This document shows, in pieces, positions 7,015-15,591 of a stretch of 64,000 bases of DNA (its first letter is position 1; each line of letters begins with the position of its first letter). Location: positions 81,708 to 145,707 of IMG/VR virus record IMGVR_UViG_3300027963_004416; one strand, written 5' to 3'. The notes under the pieces were generated by a model. It had not been told where the DNA came from and ran no database searches. It saw only the letters and a program-made list of their open reading frames with translations. Position numbers and translations under genes: made by a program. This DNA comes from a virus.

Positions 7015-7995
7015 TTAAAAATTATTAAGTCCAGAAGAAACAATTCTTGCGTTATTTACTACGTTAATAATATCTGCAACACCGGTGGGCTTTCTAGTTG
7101 ATGCTAGTACTTGTACAGCAGATCCTACCTTCATTATTTGTTGTAGAAGACTGCTTTGTTTAGGAGTATTATCGAGCAGAGGTGCAACATTAAGCTCATC
7201 AAGCTTCCAGTTAGAGAAGGTGAAAGTAACTGGAAATCTAACAAAAGAATCATTTTCTGCCCAGCTTAATTGTACGTCACCGAGGAAGATTGGATATGCA
7301 TCCATAAGTGTAAGTGTGTTAATTTTTCTATTAGTTTCATCTATCATCACTATCTGGATATCGACAGTATAAAGAGGTCCAAGCTCGTCTCTTTTATATT
7401 CTACTTGAAATGGGCTAAGTTCATAGCTTACAGTATTATCGCGATGGCGTCCATCATATCTAACTATACTGTTCATCCACCTGTAAAAGAATTTGTGAAT
7501 TTTACCAGTATTATCACCTATAAACGTAAATGACTGATCTGTGAAGGTAGGCAGGTAAGGTTTTTTCTCTGCCACACCGTAACCATATCTTCTTATTTCA
7601 GTAGTATTTAATGATACACCAGGTAGGCTACACGATTCACATAGCAATCCTATTTCCCTCATTTCTGTACCACCGCCTGTAGCGTCCAGGCTTACTTCAT
7701 TTCTACCAGTACCTACATTAGTAGAGGCATTTCTAATACGCGACAATTTTCGAGGCATAGGAATGTTTACATAGAAATGACTCGTTCGCTGAACACCTCT
7801 TAATCTATTAAGATTTGCAATGAAGTTTGAAACATTTTTTGGATTATCACCTGAAGGGGTCTTACTATCAATGCCAAATAACTTCTCTAAAGGTCCTTTT
7901 ATAGAGGGCGGCAAAAAGTCCTTTACAACATTAACGGTACCAGCAATATCTCTGCCTCTTGATAGTACACCATTAACCTGTTCTGAAATTGTCAT
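7015..7995 (-). CDS. 54: gp54-like baseplate tail-tube initiator
   Basis: 326 residues (T4 gp54 about 320). Expected role: forms the platform on the baseplate hub from which gp19 tube subunits polymerise, together with gp48. A tail-tube fold is suggested by GLLCESCSLPGVSLNTTEI and RRYGYG, then DQSFTFIGDNTGKIHKFFYRW, VDIQIVMID and the C-terminal block AYPIFLGDVQLSW with FPVTFTFSNWKLDEL, which alternate beta strands as in gp54/gp19. N-terminal 60 residues are less structured. It overlaps the upstream gene by one base (7995) and precedes gp26. It is encoded on the strand opposite to its partner gp48, unlike T4 where 48 and 54 are adjacent. Confidence 0.8.
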   Translation of the reverse strand: MTISEQVNGVLSRGRDIAGTVNVVKDFLPPSIKGPLEKLFGIDSKTPSGDNPKNVSNFIANLNRLRGVQRTSHFYVNIPMPRKLSRIRNASTNVGTGRNEVSLDATGGGTEMREIGLLCESCSLPGVSLNTTEIRRYGYGVAEKKPYLPTFTDQSFTFIGDNTGKIHKFFYRWMNSIVRYDGRHRDNTVSYELSPFQVEYKRDELGPLYTVDIQIVMIDETNRKINTLTLMDAYPIFLGDVQLSWAENDSFVRFPVTFTFSNWKLDELNVAPLLDNTPKQSSLLQQIMKVGSAVQVLASTRKPTGVADIINVVNNARIVSSGLNNF

Positions 7996-8591
7996 TATCG
8001 TCTCTTAATTATATTTTTTGAGTCTCTATAGACATTAGTTACATTAGTATTAAATCTTTGAAGTGGTAGAAATAATGCAATGTTCCACTCATCAGGGGAT
8101 ATGTAAATAAATCTAGACTTGATATGTTTATTTAGATAGTGCTTGACACAAGGCGCAAAATATTTAAGTTTAGAGGTTCTATCGAGTATAGAATATGATA
8201 TCCTTAACCTTGTCGTTTCATTCATTTTATCGTTATTCAACAACGGATATAGGTTATCCATTAGAATTGCTCTGTAAGGATAAGGAAGGTAATGAAGGTT
8301 TAGTCCTAAAAATCCATCCTTAACTTTCTTAAACGGAAATATTAGCGGGTATCTGTCATAATAAGGTAAAGTATCTTTATGTTTTGCATCATAGTTAAAT
8401 AGATACATTTGACCTGTCAAAACAGCCGTTCGTCCGCGATCAGAATTTAATTTAATTAATCTGCTAGGATCAGTTGTCTTCTCTTCCGCAGCTCTAGATC
8501 TAAGCCAGGTGCTTGCATCGACGATGTTTTTAGGGTCGATTCCGCTTATACTTGCATCTCTTAAGATGTTTGAAAAAACTGTACCTTTCAA
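7995..8591 (-). CDS. conserved T4-like protein, probable gp2-type DNA end protector
   Basis: 198 residues, basic. Conserved-looking features are GQMYLFNYDAKHKDTLPYYD, then PLIFPFKK, GFLGLNLHYLPYPYRAILMD and a C-terminal KYFAPCVKHYLNKHIKSRFI. I associate this pattern with proteins annotated as DNA end protector (gp2) in marine T4-like phages, which cap packaged DNA ends against host nuclease and complete the head. T4 has genes 2 and 4 side by side, and here it follows gp4 with an ATGA overlap, which supports this. The assignment is from memory of the family; another head or tail completion protein remains possible. Confidence 0.5.
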   Translation of the reverse strand: MKGTVFSNILRDASISGIDPKNIVDASTWLRSRAAEEKTTDPSRLIKLNSDRGRTAVLTGQMYLFNYDAKHKDTLPYYDRYPLIFPFKKVKDGFLGLNLHYLPYPYRAILMDNLYPLLNNDKMNETTRLRISYSILDRTSKLKYFAPCVKHYLNKHIKSRFIYISPDEWNIALFLPLQRFNTNVTNVYRDSKNIIKRR

Positions 8592-9031
8592 TTTTTTATA
8601 CCTAGCTCTTTTTCTGTTAGTTTAACAAACTTCCACTTTCTATCTTCGCAGAAAGCAGTAGCAGCTTTCCATTTAGCTTCATTAATACCGTAAGTAACTA
8701 CTTCCCGTATATACCTTCTTGACTTATTGTTCTTTTTTACTTCAGGGGGCCTTGTCTGTGATGCAGGTTTTATTTCTATAACTAAAACCTCTATAGTACC
8801 ATCCATATTTTTCTTCTTCACATAAAAGTCAGGAAAATAGCGATGAATTTTATTATCTACTGGTGATCTATACGGTATGCAGAACTCTTCGCTAGCCCAT
8901 TCTATAATGTTAGGGTGCTTATCTAAATAAAGCATAAACTTTAGCTCGTAAGAACTACGATAAATAATATTAGTAGGATCACCTCTGTACTTCTCTGGGT
9001 GCACGGGCTTAAAATAACCTTTATAACTCAT
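8588..9031 (-). CDS. 4: gp4-like head completion protein
   Basis: 147 residues (T4 gp4 about 150). Head completion protein (gp50/gp4) that finishes DNA-filled heads before tail joining. Matches to T4 gp4 by eye: MSYKGYFKPV to MAYSGKWVPK, KYRGDPTNIIYRSSYE to KYRGDPKKITYRSNWE, RYFPDFYVKK to RYFMDIWMKD, VIEIKPASQTRPP to FIEIKPKKETQPP. The E-x-K core and upstream acidic residues look like a restriction-endonuclease fold. Start set at ATG 9031 by this alignment; a longer in-frame TTG start at 9064 would overlap gp48. The ATG lies directly at the predicted start point of the late promoter, so the message may be leaderless. Confidence 0.9.
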   Translation of the reverse strand: MSYKGYFKPVHPEKYRGDPTNIIYRSSYELKFMLYLDKHPNIIEWASEEFCIPYRSPVDNKIHRYFPDFYVKKKNMDGTIEVLVIEIKPASQTRPPEVKKNNKSRRYIREVVTYGINEAKWKAATAFCEDRKWKFVKLTEKELGIKN

Positions 9032-9044
9032 AAGAGTATTTATG
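9032..9044 (-). promoter_or_regulatory. T4-type late promoter for the minus-strand tail operon
   Basis: The minus strand reads CATAAATACTCTT directly before ATG 9031. The T4 late consensus is TATAAATACTATT, giving 11 of 13 matches. With normal late spacing transcription would begin at or next to the A of the gp4 start codon. The same bases contain the ATG of gp48 on the other strand (9042-9044). Confidence 0.55.
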
Positions 9045-10256
9045 GCAGATATCGACACAAACAATTATGTACAGAATGGAAACTTCTACGATCAGTTCAG
9101 GTCAAACGGTGGCCAGTCTACACCCGGGTCTATTGAGTCTTTCAACGGTGATGTTAACAAAGCGTTAAGTACGGTATCAGGTGGTTTTTCTCTTAGCGGG
9201 CTTACTAGTAAGATTTCATCTATTGGTTCAGTTGATACTGTGAATAAATTTCTGTCAGTCTCTAAATTTAAAGATACATTTGGCTCGCCACCTGCAATAC
9301 CTGGCCCTACGCCTGATGAAGTTACAAGCAAGTCTGTCAAACCACCATCGGAACTAGTTTATCCAGAAGATCTAGCTGATTATTTTATTACCTTCAAGTT
9401 CTTTGAGCGCTATCAAAAAAGCCCCATACAGCCGGTTGTTACATTGCCTGAGGTTAATATATCTCTTCCATTACCAGCTAATTTAAAAGAAAATTTTCAG
9501 GCAACATACTCGGAGAAGCAGTTAGGTATATTTGGTATATTAGAAGAAGCAGGTATGCTTAATCCAGAGACCGCCGGTGAATTGTTTAGCGGCAGCAATA
9601 CTAAAGAAGCAATATCTAGTTTTTCAGATAAAGGTGGCGCACTCGCCGATGTACTTACTAAGGGTGGAAATAAAACACAAAATTCTATTCTAGCTGTCAG
9701 GGGTCTTATATCAGGCACTGAAGCCGGGGCAGCTCTAGACCGGGCTACAGGTGCAGTATTTAACCCACATCAGGCTCTGCAGTTTGAAGGTGTCACTTTA
9801 AGAAAGCATAGCTTTAGTTTTAGATTATCACCGTCAAGTGAAAAAGAATCGAGAAAATTAAAGGCCATTTTACTACAGCTTAAAAAGAGAATGCTACCTG
9901 AAAAGACAGGTTTAGCATTAAGGTTTCCTAATCAATGCTCCATAACTATTACTACACCTGCCGGGGAATTTGCAGGGGATAAGCCCTCAATGGGAGGTTA
10001 TGATTCATACATTATAATAAAAAAATGTTACCTAGAATCTATGTCAATTAACTATGCACCTGCAGGTGTACCATCATTCTTCTCAGGCGGTAGGCACCCA
10101 ACAGAAATAGAAGTAGAACTTAATTTTGGTGAGATTGAGCCTGTAGTTCAAAATGACTTTACCGGTGCGTCCGGTCCCGCTCTCTCTTCCAAAGAAATAA
10201 GTGATATAAGAACTGCATCCACAACGAGCCCTACAAATAACAATACAAGCAAATGA
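9042..10256 (+). CDS. 48: gp48-like baseplate tail-tube cap
   Basis: 404 residues (T4 gp48 about 364). In T4, gp48 sits on the baseplate hub under gp54 and starts the tail tube. The conserved part is C-terminal: HSFSFRLSPSSEKESRKL corresponds to T4 VFTWDLTPRSTEDLM, and KKCYLESMSINYAPAG followed by PTEIEVELNFGEIEPV corresponds to the T4 C-terminal tube-fold strands. The N-terminal 130 residues are Gly/Ser/Pro-rich and variable. The first gene of the long rightward baseplate cluster; its ATG lies inside the opposite-strand late promoter, and the only ribosome site is a weak AAGAG at 9032-9036. It overlaps gp53 by 4 bases. Confidence 0.75.
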   Translation: MADIDTNNYVQNGNFYDQFRSNGGQSTPGSIESFNGDVNKALSTVSGGFSLSGLTSKISSIGSVDTVNKFLSVSKFKDTFGSPPAIPGPTPDEVTSKSVKPPSELVYPEDLADYFITFKFFERYQKSPIQPVVTLPEVNISLPLPANLKENFQATYSEKQLGIFGILEEAGMLNPETAGELFSGSNTKEAISSFSDKGGALADVLTKGGNKTQNSILAVRGLISGTEAGAALDRATGAVFNPHQALQFEGVTLRKHSFSFRLSPSSEKESRKLKAILLQLKKRMLPEKTGLALRFPNQCSITITTPAGEFAGDKPSMGGYDSYIIIKKCYLESMSINYAPAGVPSFFSGGRHPTEIEVELNFGEIEPVVQNDFTGASGPALSSKEISDIRTASTTSPTNNNTSK

Positions 10257-11128
10257 TTAATTTATTCGATAAATTTCCTAAAGTATCTTATGGCAATAAT
10301 ATTGCAATTAATATACTTACTTCAATAAAATTTAATGATATTGCAAAGAGAAATAATTTTGTCTTCTATCCCTACGTAGTTCAAGAAGGGGAGAGAGCAG
10401 ATATAATATCTGCAAATTATTACGATGATGCAAAATATTCTTGGGTAATATATGCCGCCAATGATATTATAGATCCCTTTTATGATTGGCCGTTAAGTGA
10501 GAATGATTTTAAAACGTTTATTATTAAGAAGTATAGTTCTGCACAAGCAGCTATAGAAAAAATAGTATACTATACAACAAATTGGGAAGATGATGATAGC
10601 ATGCTATCTACGTCAGCATATCAAGCACTACCTGCAAGTCTAAAAAAATACTGGCAACCAATTGCAGGTATCAACAACAATATAGTTTCCTATGAAAGAA
10701 AACCGCTTTCATTAATTAAAGAAACTAACAAAACGATTTATATTAATGTTGGTAATTCTAGTATTTTTAAATTAGAAGATAAAATACTTCAATCAAACAG
10801 TACTTTAATAAGCACCGGCTTCGTCAAGAGTATCTCAGGTAATACAATATCGGTTCAACATATAGAAGGTTTATTTAATTCAACGTCAAATGTATCTCTT
10901 TTCACAGACATAAACTCTAATACATCTGTTAGTGAGGTGATTAATTACATTGAAGATAGCTCTGGTAATTATATTAATTTAAATATACCAGATAACGAGC
11001 TTGTTTACTGGAAACAAGTTAGTGCATATGATAGTGAAATAGAATTTAATAACTCAAAAAAAACTATTAAACTGCTTGATAAAGTATACCTTGATCAAGT
11101 AGAAAAAGAACTTAAAGAGCTGCTGTAA
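10253..11128 (+). CDS. 53: gp53-like baseplate wedge protein
   Basis: 291 residues (T4 gp53 196). Wedge component that joins neighbouring wedges around the hub. The N-terminal half fits gp53/LysM-like wedge proteins: LFDKFPKVSYGNN, FNDIAKRNNFVFYPYVVQEG, ADIISANYYDDAKYSWVIY and NDIIDPFYDWPLS, like T4 AIYGNPQLYWVLLMCNDNYDPYYGW. The C-terminal 130 residues are extra, beta-rich and Asn/Ser-rich. ATGA overlap with gp48 and a one-base overlap with the next gene. Confidence 0.85.
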   Translation: MINLFDKFPKVSYGNNIAINILTSIKFNDIAKRNNFVFYPYVVQEGERADIISANYYDDAKYSWVIYAANDIIDPFYDWPLSENDFKTFIIKKYSSAQAAIEKIVYYTTNWEDDDSMLSTSAYQALPASLKKYWQPIAGINNNIVSYERKPLSLIKETNKTIYINVGNSSIFKLEDKILQSNSTLISTGFVKSISGNTISVQHIEGLFNSTSNVSLFTDINSNTSVSEVINYIEDSSGNYINLNIPDNELVYWKQVSAYDSEIEFNNSKKTIKLLDKVYLDQVEKELKELL

Positions 11129-12378
11129 TGGAGAAGTTTGATCTAGGCGACGTAAAGATACTGTCAGTAAAAATAATTCACTTCGACGGTACTACTACTG
11201 TTGATATAAGGCAGCAGATAGGGTCAATTTCAATCTATGAAGATCTTCAACAACCTACAGTATATGCAGAAATTTTAGTAAATGATGCAGTAAATCTAGT
11301 AAAAGACTTTCCAATAATAGGCAACGAAACTATTGAAATAAGTTTTAAAACTCCTACTAGAGATGATTTTGCAACTTATAAACTTAAAGTATATACGGTT
11401 GAAGGTCAAGGTACAAGAAACTCCGGGCAAGCCACCGCCTACGTGCTGAAGGCAGTATCAGAAGAGCATTTTAAAAATACAGATTTTAATATTACATCAT
11501 CATATAAAGATACTATCGACAATATGGTATATGATATGATAAAGAATCAACTAAAAACAGATAAGCCGCTCTTTATAGAAAAAACGAGAGGTCTTAATTC
11601 TATATCATTTGCACGCGACACTCCCTTTGCATGTATTGATCTTCTTAGAAAAAGAGCTATTAACTTTACTCCATTTGGTGGTGTGTTTTACTTTTTTGAA
11701 AATCAATATGGGTTTCATTTTAAGTCGGTAGATAAGATGATTGAAGAAGGTAAAAAGACTATTCAATCTAAAGAGTTCTATTATGAGCCTACAGTCAGCA
11801 CAGATAAAATTAGATCAGCTTATCAATTTAGAAACTTAATTAGGTTTGAGCATTTAAAAAAAGCAGATACAGCTTTAGATCAGATATCCGGGATGTTTAG
11901 TAATAAAGTCTCTTCTTTTGATATTTTCACTAAAAGCTTTTCAGAAACTAAGTTTAATTTAAGTGAGCAGAAAAGAAATATAACAACTGGCCAGCAAGGA
12001 AAAACTGAACTACCATATGATGCAAAATTTATGAACAATAAAAGTAATGCAAATCAGCTTAATTTGTTTGTACCCTCAGATACAGAGAGAGGTAATGACT
12101 ATATTAAAGACTTACTAGGACATAAGCATTCGCTTTTGCAAATACTTAATTTAAACATAGTTAGAGGTATGATTTACGGCGATAATATTATATGTGTAGG
12201 AGATATGATTAAGCTTAATTTACCTGACACTTCAAGCTTTAATGAAAAAGAAAAATATGACTCTAGATTTTCAGGTAACTACATTATTCAGAAATTAAGG
12301 CATTTAATAATACCGGAAGATAATAGATTTAAATATTACATTGCATTTGATGCTAACAAAATAGGAATTACAGGATGA
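11128..12378 (+). CDS. 27: gp27-like baseplate hub protein
   Basis: 416 residues (T4 gp27 391). Central hub protein that in T4 forms a trimeric torus around the gp5 spike. The N-terminal half is beta-rich (ETIEISFKTPT, YKLKVYTVEGQ), and the block DTIDNMVYDMIKNQLKTDKP followed by FARDTPFACIDLLRKRAIN matches the hub domain; GGVFYFFENQYGFHFKSVD is the strand pair usual for gp27/GpD-type hubs. It sits between gp53 and the gp5-like spike with 1- and 4-base overlaps, consistent with hub-spike co-assembly. Confidence 0.75.
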   Translation: MEKFDLGDVKILSVKIIHFDGTTTVDIRQQIGSISIYEDLQQPTVYAEILVNDAVNLVKDFPIIGNETIEISFKTPTRDDFATYKLKVYTVEGQGTRNSGQATAYVLKAVSEEHFKNTDFNITSSYKDTIDNMVYDMIKNQLKTDKPLFIEKTRGLNSISFARDTPFACIDLLRKRAINFTPFGGVFYFFENQYGFHFKSVDKMIEEGKKTIQSKEFYYEPTVSTDKIRSAYQFRNLIRFEHLKKADTALDQISGMFSNKVSSFDIFTKSFSETKFNLSEQKRNITTGQQGKTELPYDAKFMNNKSNANQLNLFVPSDTERGNDYIKDLLGHKHSLLQILNLNIVRGMIYGDNIICVGDMIKLNLPDTSSFNEKEKYDSRFSGNYIIQKLRHLIIPEDNRFKYYIAFDANKIGITG

Positions 12379-13079
12379 CATCGCGACTATTAGGGCAAGA
12401 AGGATTTAGATGGTTTATAGGGGTAGTAGAGGATAGAGAGGACCCTAAAAAATTAGGAAGAGTAAAGGTAAGAGCTTTAAATACATATTCTGACAGTAAA
12501 GCATCTGCTCCTACTGAATCCCTGCCTTGGGCTACAGTAATGCAACCTGTAAACAGCGCTGCTTATAACAAAATAGGTATTTCACCTACTGGTATATTAG
12601 TAGGTTCAACAGTTGTAGGGTTTTTCATGGATGTTAATGAATGCAATTATCCAGTTATTCTAGGGACTATTGCAGGTATACCTGGCAATGATATTAACAA
12701 TCATGATGTACCTTATGAGGCAAGAGAAATAAATAAAATTATTAAGTCGCCAATAGGACCTGAGCCTGAATCTCCTTACGGTACCAAATATCCATATAAT
12801 AAAGTAATTAGAACAGAGAGCGGCCATGTAATAGAAGTTGATGATACTCCAGACAACGAAAGAATCCACATATATCATAAATCCGGCACCTATTCAGAAA
12901 TTAACAATGAAGGTAGAAAGACAGATAAAGTCGTTGGAGATCATATAGAAGTAGTACTAAAAGATAATACGGTGCTGGTAAAGGGGAATGTTAATATACT
13001 AGTAGAAGGCACTTATACAGTAGAATCTAAAGGTAATATGAAGTTTATAGCCCCTAGAATAGACTTAAATCCTAACTAA
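12375..13079 (+). CDS. 5: gp5-like central spike without lysozyme domain
   Basis: 234 residues. N-terminal OB-fold of gp5/VgrG type at about 10-100: FRWFIGVVEDREDPKKLGRV begins it, followed by the loop LPWATVMQPVNSAA and GSTVVGFFMD. The C-terminal 70 residues (VVGDHIEVVLKDNTVLVKGN, GTYTVESKGN) are short repeated strands expected to form the trimeric beta-helix needle. T4 gp5 is 575 residues with a lysozyme between these parts; that domain is absent here and the OB-fold passes straight into the needle. Lytic activity for entry may instead come from the GH19 tail protein at 3088-4785. Next gene is the PAAR tip. Confidence 0.85.
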   Translation: MTSRLLGQEGFRWFIGVVEDREDPKKLGRVKVRALNTYSDSKASAPTESLPWATVMQPVNSAAYNKIGISPTGILVGSTVVGFFMDVNECNYPVILGTIAGIPGNDINNHDVPYEAREINKIIKSPIGPEPESPYGTKYPYNKVIRTESGHVIEVDDTPDNERIHIYHKSGTYSEINNEGRKTDKVVGDHIEVVLKDNTVLVKGNVNILVEGTYTVESKGNMKFIAPRIDLNPN

Positions 13080-13080
13080 T

Positions 13081-13374
13081 ATGACTAATCCGGTTCATCG
13101 AGATACAGACTCAAGAGTGTGTGGAGCTACTACTACGAGTCAGCAAGGTAAGCAGGTATATGTCAATAATCTCCTATGGGCTATAGACGGGGACCCTAAT
13201 TCACACGGAGGAGGGTCTTTAATAGCTGCTACTAATAGTGTCTATATTGGAGGAGTTGCAGTTGTTAATACCGGTGATCATGCATCTGCCGACTCTCTTT
13301 GCGTCCCAGTAGGGCCCCCGCATTGTGATCCTGTAGCTTCACAAGGGTCATTAAACGTATTTGTAGGAGATTAA
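13081..13374 (+). CDS. PAAR-type spike tip protein
   Basis: 97 residues with the PAAR pattern: an N-terminal VHRDTDSRVCGA block, a glycine-rich HGGGS turn, NSVYIGGVAVVNTGDHAS, and LCVPVGPPHCDPVASQG at the end. PAAR proteins form a sharp metal-bound cone that caps gp5/VgrG needles; His and Cys residues here (His6, Cys14, His near 71, Cys near 77, His-Cys near 84-85) are candidate metal ligands. Position between the gp5-like spike and gp25 matches its role as the gp5.4 equivalent. Confidence 0.85.
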   Translation: MTNPVHRDTDSRVCGATTTSQQGKQVYVNNLLWAIDGDPNSHGGGSLIAATNSVYIGGVAVVNTGDHASADSLCVPVGPPHCDPVASQGSLNVFVGD

Positions 13375-13375
13375 A

Positions 13376-13804
13376 ATGGCGTTAGTTAAACAGACTAATA
13401 GAACAAAAAGCACAGTAGTACAAGAAGTAAAGTATTCAGATTTTACTAATAATATTCAGTCATTTTATGGTTCTAATGACGTAGCTCTAATTAAAAATGA
13501 AGATGCAGTTTCAAACTCTATTAGAAACTTACTTCTTCTTAATAGAGGAGAAAGATTCTTTGCTCCCGAAATAGGAAGCAATATTAAAGCCCTTTTATTT
13601 GAAAACATTACACCTATCACAACAAGCGCGCTTAAAAGTTACATTATTGAAACTATAGATAATTTTGAACCTAGAGCAAAATTAATAGATGTAATAGTAG
13701 ATGCTTCACCAGATGAAAACTCCTACTCAGTTACTGTGTATTTTTCTACCATAAATAAAACTGAACCTACAGTTATTGAACTATTACTTAACAGGATAAG
13801 GTAA
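13376..13804 (+). CDS. 25: gp25-like baseplate wedge protein
   Basis: 142 residues (T4 gp25 132), GPW/gp25 family. In T4, gp25 sits in the inner baseplate and nucleates sheath assembly. Family features are AVSNSIRNLLLLNRGERFFA, then PEIGSNIKALLFENI, LKSYIIETIDNFEPRAKLID and a terminal strand pair. One-base overlap with gp6, its direct structural partner. Confidence 0.95.
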   Translation: MALVKQTNRTKSTVVQEVKYSDFTNNIQSFYGSNDVALIKNEDAVSNSIRNLLLLNRGERFFAPEIGSNIKALLFENITPITTSALKSYIIETIDNFEPRAKLIDVIVDASPDENSYSVTVYFSTINKTEPTVIELLLNRIR

Positions 13805-15591
13805 TGGCAAACACTAGTATTAACCTAGTGTCTTTAGATTTTGAAAAAATCAAAGACAACTTAAAACAATACCTTCAGAGAAGTGATTCTCCGTTCAAGG
13901 ACTATCTGTACGAAGGTTCAAACATTTCACAGCTTGTAGATCTACTTGCGTATAATGCATATCTACAATCCTTTTATACCAATATGGTTGCTTCTGAAAT
14001 GTTCCTTGACTCGGCTCAACTAAGGGATAGCGTTGTCTCGCATGCTAAAGAGCTAGCTTATGTGCCCAGATCTTTTAGATCTGCTGTAGCCGAAATATCT
14101 TTTGTTGTAACACCAACTATCACTTTAGGTGCTCTCCTTATACCAAAGGGTACTACTTTTACATCAAAAGTAGGTAGTAATACTTTTTCTTTTGCTACAG
14201 AAGAAAATATAGTTGTACCTGCCAATACTGATGGGAAGTTTTATTCAAATATTAGCATTTACGAAGGTATTTACACATCAGACTCATTTGTAGTGGATAA
14301 TTCTAATACGGCTCAAAGATTTGTTTTATCAAATCCTACCATTGATACTAGAAGTATCACAGTGTCAGTAGCGGAGAATAATGGAGCTAATATTTATTCT
14401 TGCACTAGAGCGGCCTCTTTTCTAGGGCTAAGTTCAAATTCTGAAGTTTATTTTTTACAAGCAGCGGAAAACTCTCAATATGAGATTCTGTTCGGTGATA
14501 ATATTATTAGTAAAAGGCCTTCTACCGGGGCTATAGTTATAGTTGAATATAGGGTCAGTAATGGTCAGCTACCTAATGGTGCCTCATCATTTACTATCGA
14601 CGGACCTATACAAGGACAGTCAAATACAAGTGATATAAAGACTGTAGCTGAAGCTGTAGGAGGAGATGTTAATGAGAGCATTGAATCGATTAAGCTTAAT
14701 GCTCCTAGATACTACCAAAATCAAGAAAGAGCTGTTACAGCTTCAGATTATGAAAGTCTTTTAAAGACTAATTTTCCTGAAGTAACAGCTGTGTCTGCGT
14801 TTGGAGGTGAGGAAGCAATAGTACCTCAATACGGTAAAGTGTACGTGGCCGTAGACCTAGAAGGATATAACGGTATCCCTGATTCAATGAAAAAAAGATA
14901 CTATGACTTTTTAAAGCAGCGTTCGCCCCTCAGCATAGATCCTATAATTATACAACCTAAATTTTTAAAAATTGAGTGCTATACAAGAGTAAGATATAAC
15001 ATAAACAAAACTTCCCTTAAGTCAAGTGATATTAGGAGTATTGTTACTTCAGCTATTAGCAGTTATAATAAAAATTATCTATCCGGGTTCAAGAAGACAC
15101 TTAGATTTAGTAGATTAGTTAGTGATATTGATAACTCTCACTCAAGTATTATTAGTAATGATACCTATTTAAGAACCTTTCTAGATTTTTCACCTGACCC
15201 GGTAATTGAAGAGAATTTTACTTTGGAATTTGATATTCCGCTCAGTACATTTAATAATATGACATCAGAACACTTAAGTGCGGAATATTATTCAATTACT
15301 TCATCTCCATTCACCTATAAAAATAAAGAATGCTTCCTAGAAGATGATGCTGAGGGTACTTTGCGTATTGTAGTAAATGTTAATGGGGCCCATGAAGTAG
15401 TAAAGAATGTAGGTACTGTAGATTATAAAAATGGCATCGTCAATATAGTTAATTTTAATGCATCATACCTAGGTAGTAGTATTCGAGTTTATGCAGATAC
15501 CACTACCAGAGACATCACATCTAATAAAAATACAATTATCTTAATAGATGATGCTGATATACAAGTCGTAGTAGAACAGGTTAAAGAATAA
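13804..15591 (+). CDS. 6: gp6-like baseplate wedge protein
   Basis: 595 residues (T4 gp6 660). Baseplate J-type wedge protein whose dimers form the inner ring of the baseplate. N-terminal region LVDLLAYNAYLQSFYTNMVA and ASEMFLDSAQLRDSVVSHAK with ELAYVPRSFRSA is typical. The J signature RAVTASDYESLLKTNFPEV is at about 309-327 and is followed by FGGEEAIVPQYGKVYVAV. The C-terminus ends in beta strands. Overlaps gp25 and gp7 by one base each, giving the usual gp25-gp6-gp7 order. Confidence 0.9.
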   Translation: MANTSINLVSLDFEKIKDNLKQYLQRSDSPFKDYLYEGSNISQLVDLLAYNAYLQSFYTNMVASEMFLDSAQLRDSVVSHAKELAYVPRSFRSAVAEISFVVTPTITLGALLIPKGTTFTSKVGSNTFSFATEENIVVPANTDGKFYSNISIYEGIYTSDSFVVDNSNTAQRFVLSNPTIDTRSITVSVAENNGANIYSCTRAASFLGLSSNSEVYFLQAAENSQYEILFGDNIISKRPSTGAIVIVEYRVSNGQLPNGASSFTIDGPIQGQSNTSDIKTVAEAVGGDVNESIESIKLNAPRYYQNQERAVTASDYESLLKTNFPEVTAVSAFGGEEAIVPQYGKVYVAVDLEGYNGIPDSMKKRYYDFLKQRSPLSIDPIIIQPKFLKIECYTRVRYNINKTSLKSSDIRSIVTSAISSYNKNYLSGFKKTLRFSRLVSDIDNSHSSIISNDTYLRTFLDFSPDPVIEENFTLEFDIPLSTFNNMTSEHLSAEYYSITSSPFTYKNKECFLEDDAEGTLRIVVNVNGAHEVVKNVGTVDYKNGIVNIVNFNASYLGSSIRVYADTTTRDITSNKNTIILIDDADIQVVVEQVKE

